Position numbers and translations under genes: made by a program. A stretch of DNA of 64,000 nucleotides, from NCBI GenBank assembly GCA_030549335.1, contig CM060188.1, positions 40,823,696 to 40,887,695 of the forward strand, given 5' to 3'. The number at the start of each line of letters is the position of its first letter. Positions within the stretch are counted from its first letter, which is position 1. This document shows, in pieces, positions 60,769-64,000 of the stretch. The notes under the pieces are model-generated. The model was not told where the DNA came from, made no database searches, and worked only from the letters and a program-made list of their open reading frames with translations. The DNA is from Pontederia crassipes. Lineage: Eukaryota; Streptophyta; Magnoliopsida; Commelinales; Pontederiaceae.

Positions 60769-62229
60769 ACGGTGCTAAACCTGCACTCCATCATCAAACG
60801 AACACAATTTTTCTTCCCATTAAATTCTTCTGTTGTATTTGATTAAAGGAGAACTTCAAATATTCAGTTCCTGGTTCCACCTGGTTTCAGGTGTCAAATG
60901 ACTTCATAAAAATTCTCTCGTCAAATCGTAAAACTTTGCAGAATTGAAATTTTGATTTGGTTCCACTTGAATCCGCCAAACATCCCTTACGATTCGATAC
61001 CTTGTTCTAAGTTGCCGATTTCACCAAGTCTTTATTTTTTTTTGTTTTTGACTTTTTTTGGGAAATGGCGTTTTGTTTATTTTTTTCAAACTTTTTTGCT
61101 TTATCATATTCTTTTATAACTTTTCTTATATAAATTAATTAATTTATTATATATATAATATAAATAATAAAAGATTACTATAATGTTATTTATTATTTCA
61201 TTATAAATTTTAATATTCCATGAAATATAAATTATTCAAAATTACTTTTTATATTTAAATAATATATTTTAAAACAAAATTGTTGACATAATCTTTTAAT
61301 ATATATTATCAATTTTAATTTTTTTTAATAATTTTATAATCTATATTTATAATACATATTTTAATTCATTCAAGGAACTTCAATTCTCGTTGCCAAACAT
61401 CCCCATGGACTATTTGGCCAAAATTCCAAGTGCACAAAACTACATGATGTAAAAAGTGACCAAAATTTGATGAGGGAGTTCTCAATCTTACAAGTTCTCA
61501 TGATCTTTCGAAACTCTTTTTAAGAACTAAGTGAAACTTTGATCATTGACCGAAACAAAAATTTTCGATAAACCAAGAGGCCATTTGACAATCGAAATTG
61601 GAGTTTCTTCGAGTTCTAGGTGAATAGTTGAATTGATAGATTAATTTGATATATGTTTGAATTGAGTGAAATTTGATAACGAGTAATAAGATAATTGATG
61701 TGATAAGAAAAAGTAAATGTGATAGGCTAATTTTAATGTGTGTTTGAACTATAAATATGTATAATAAATATAAGTTATAATTTTTTATAAATATTTTAAA
61801 GTAAATGTATATTAAAAAATTTTATGCCAAAAATTTTGTTAAAAATATATCATTAAAATATAAAAAATATTTTTTATATAACTTATATTTAATAAAATAA
61901 GTAATAAATAATATCATATTAATCATTTATAAAAAATATTTATATATAATAAACTAATTAATTTAAATAGAAAAGATAAAGAGAGAGAAAATGATAAAAG
62001 AAAATAGAAAAGTAGAAAAAAAAAGAAAAGCAAAAAAAAGGTGGCAACAATCAAGGTGTTGGAACCAGTGTCACGTGACTCTCATTCCAACATAAAAAGA
62101 GAGCTTGATTTCACCTCGTGCACATGTTTGGCAAAACTTAATTCTTTTAACGTCTTCGAAATTAGCCCCACAACACGTGTCGTGAGCATATCTCGGTGCA
62201 CGTTACATGGTGGACGATGCAATGGTTGA
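60769..62229. other. AT-rich intergenic sequence with MITE-like ends near 61376 and 61578
   Basis: GTTGCCAAACATCC at about 61391-61404 and GGCCATTTGACAATCG at about 61580-61595 resemble ends of miniature inverted-repeat elements, pointing away from each other. Their partners were not identified. The rest is TA-rich (61120-61360, 61740-62000). No genes are seen. Confidence 0.3.
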
Positions 62230-62924
62230 CCTCAAGTCAACAAAATACATGACGATAATATACCACGAAAACGAAAATAATTAAAAATTATTCTACTTAA
62301 AAACATAGCAAAAGCGATAAAACAAATGGATCATTAGCACTAAGCCCAATAACATCAATATACCATGTGAATAGCCCAAATATAAAAAGACTCATAAGTC
62401 CACAATATAGCAACTCGTAAACATTCCTCACATGAAGACATACAACAAATTTCATAATAAAGGCCCATAGGCTGACTCCTATACAATCCATAAACGACAT
62501 GAAATACTACGGCTTAAACAATATCCGACACCAAGTGCAATATGTCGTTATGAGCTCTCCACCGACTTCAACCTATTCGTCCATACCTGCACGAACCCGG
62601 ATGCAGAGGAGACCCACCTCCCATTATGTAAGGGCCATGCAATAAACAATTCAATAATGTATAAAGCATTCTGATTAAAACAATAATCAATGCACAATAA
62701 AGATATCAAATTAGATCATGAAAATTAATTATCCATTTCATATATCAATTCCATAAATCCATTGCATTAATGTCATTTAATGTTCAATTATCCATATTCA
62801 TAGTGGCTAAGAACATTCCATTATATTGACTCTTTAAAATGTCCATTTATAACATTATCCATACGTTCCTGCCACTTAACCTATATTCAAGATTATATTA
62901 TCAATCAATCATTAATGAACATTT
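62230..62924 (-). mobile_element. LTR-like fragment in minus orientation, cut by the following LTR
   Basis: A CACGAACCCGGATGCAGAGG and GTAAGGGCCATGCAATAAAC zone resembles the reversed U5-side block of the other LTR-like regions. No ends are defined. The likely copia LTR begins at 62925. Confidence 0.25.
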
Positions 62925-63503
62925 TGTTGGATCAAAGTTTTAATGATATATAAAATTATATTTTGATGATACAAACCTCGAAAGATTAAAGTTAAAATGT
63001 TGAAAAAGTTTAAAGAAAAAGGGATAACTTTATGCACTACACTTTGATTAAATAATTAACTATGATCCTATTAGATTTTGAATTAATCGTAAATATTGAT
63101 GTTGTAAAGAATCATGTTAGCTTTCCATTGAATTAAAAATCATCTCATTTGAATATCGATCGATCGGTCCGAAATATAGATCGACCGGTCAGTGCAGAAA
63201 ATGTCTAATTTCAACAAATAGAATGACAAGATTGTACTGGTCGAGGTACCGATTGATTAGTTTATCGATCGGACTGTGCAGAATTTGCCAACGATCATAT
63301 TATTTTTAAAAAAAAGTGTACCGGTCGATCGGTCTATATGTGCGATCGATTGGCCTCTGAGTCAAATGAACAGTAACGGTCAAATTTGAAGAAAAAATTG
63401 TGAAATAATTTTTGGATGACTTTCTCACTTGTTGAAGCCTATAAAAGAAGTGTCAAAACCAGAAGAAAGTGCATTCATCCAAACCTTAAAGAAAAGCTTC
63501 AAG

Positions 63504-63536
<33 letters not shown>

Positions 63537-64000
63537 TCTCCTTAACGTTTTTATTTTTAGTCTTATTTCTCTCTTCTTCTCTTGTGAGCATAGCTTTGTA
63601 AAAGAGAAAAACATTTTATTTAGAAAAATATCGAGAGAGCTCCTGTGTAAAAGATGTTCAAAATCTTACCTCTTGAACGAGAGAAAACATTAAACTTCGT
63701 TAGATGAGAGGTGTGCCTTACCTCTCGAAACGGAGAAAAAGTAGTGGTGTAAAGGGCTTTTCTTTTTTACTCCATTTGGAACAAAGGAAGATATTCTAGT
63801 GGAATCTCTGTCGATTTCGAGATCGAGAAGTCGAAACGAGAATGTAGCCCAAAGTGTGGCTGAACCTTGTCAATAACCACCACGTACTTTATGATTGCTT
63901 TCTCTCTTTCCCTCTAATATTAGTTTTGATGTGATCTGAATTACATTGATTTGAAAGATTTTAAGAATCGATTTTAAACTTTCGCAACGATTATTGTGAA
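62925..64000 (+). mobile_element. Probable 5' part of a Ty1/copia-type LTR, running off the window
   Basis: TGTTGGATCAAAGTTTTAAT is a typical plant copia-type LTR start. CGATCGGTC/GACCGGTC motifs recur at 63158-63345. A TATA box TATAAAAG lies at 63440-63447, and pyrimidine-rich downstream sequence follows. A (TA)n tract lies at about 63508-63535. The end of the LTR and any coding part are outside the window. Confidence 0.45.

Overview
The window is nuclear DNA of a flowering plant. Two split genes with plant-type exon structure and plant-only domain combinations sit in AT-rich sequence dominated by transposable elements and microsatellites. A monocot is my best guess, but nothing in the window fixes the species.

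Layout. 1-19300 is a direct array of a 1-1.7 kb noncoding repeat. It is broken by a small hAT-like element (58-817) and by a large TIR element (4410-16479) that landed in a (TA)n tract of one unit. That TIR element itself contains a complete but decayed Ty3/Gypsy chromovirus (5425-15890, 5-bp target duplication AGAGG). 19301-29450 is the lower-repeat gene island. It holds a ten-exon HD-ZIP class IV (homeodomain-leucine zipper-START) transcription factor gene on the + strand (22318-26932, 695 aa). 29450-36690 carries the same 1-1.4 kb repeat family again, but in inverted orientation, with a CACTA element (33450-34615, TSD TAT) inserted in it. 36690-52551 is a patchwork of nonautonomous CACTA elements (37476-39909, one starting at 42417, 47209-47333, 51225-52551), an LTR-like block and a hAT-like MITE. 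52776-54784 on the minus strand is a six-exon glutamate decarboxylase gene (512 aa) with a C-terminal calmodulin-binding tail. A 38-bp poly-C tract lies about 400 bp upstream of its start codon. 55229-64000 is AT-rich intergenic DNA with a probable reverse-oriented solo LTR (58132-60768), another LTR-like fragment, and the start of a likely copia-type LTR running off the window.

The two genes have no visible functional link. The HD-ZIP IV protein should regulate epidermal (L1) gene expression in the nucleus. The GAD protein should convert glutamate to GABA in the cytosol under Ca2+/calmodulin control. The main points of interest are: the inverted repeat arrays bracketing the HD-ZIP IV gene, a GC-AG intron inside its homeodomain/zipper region, the three-level nested insertion, the several CACTA derivatives with unusual internal repeats, and the poly-C tract upstream of GAD. 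I saw no CRISPR, operon or clear tRNA/rRNA gene. All ORFs outside the two genes and the retroelement look like shadows or repeat-derived.
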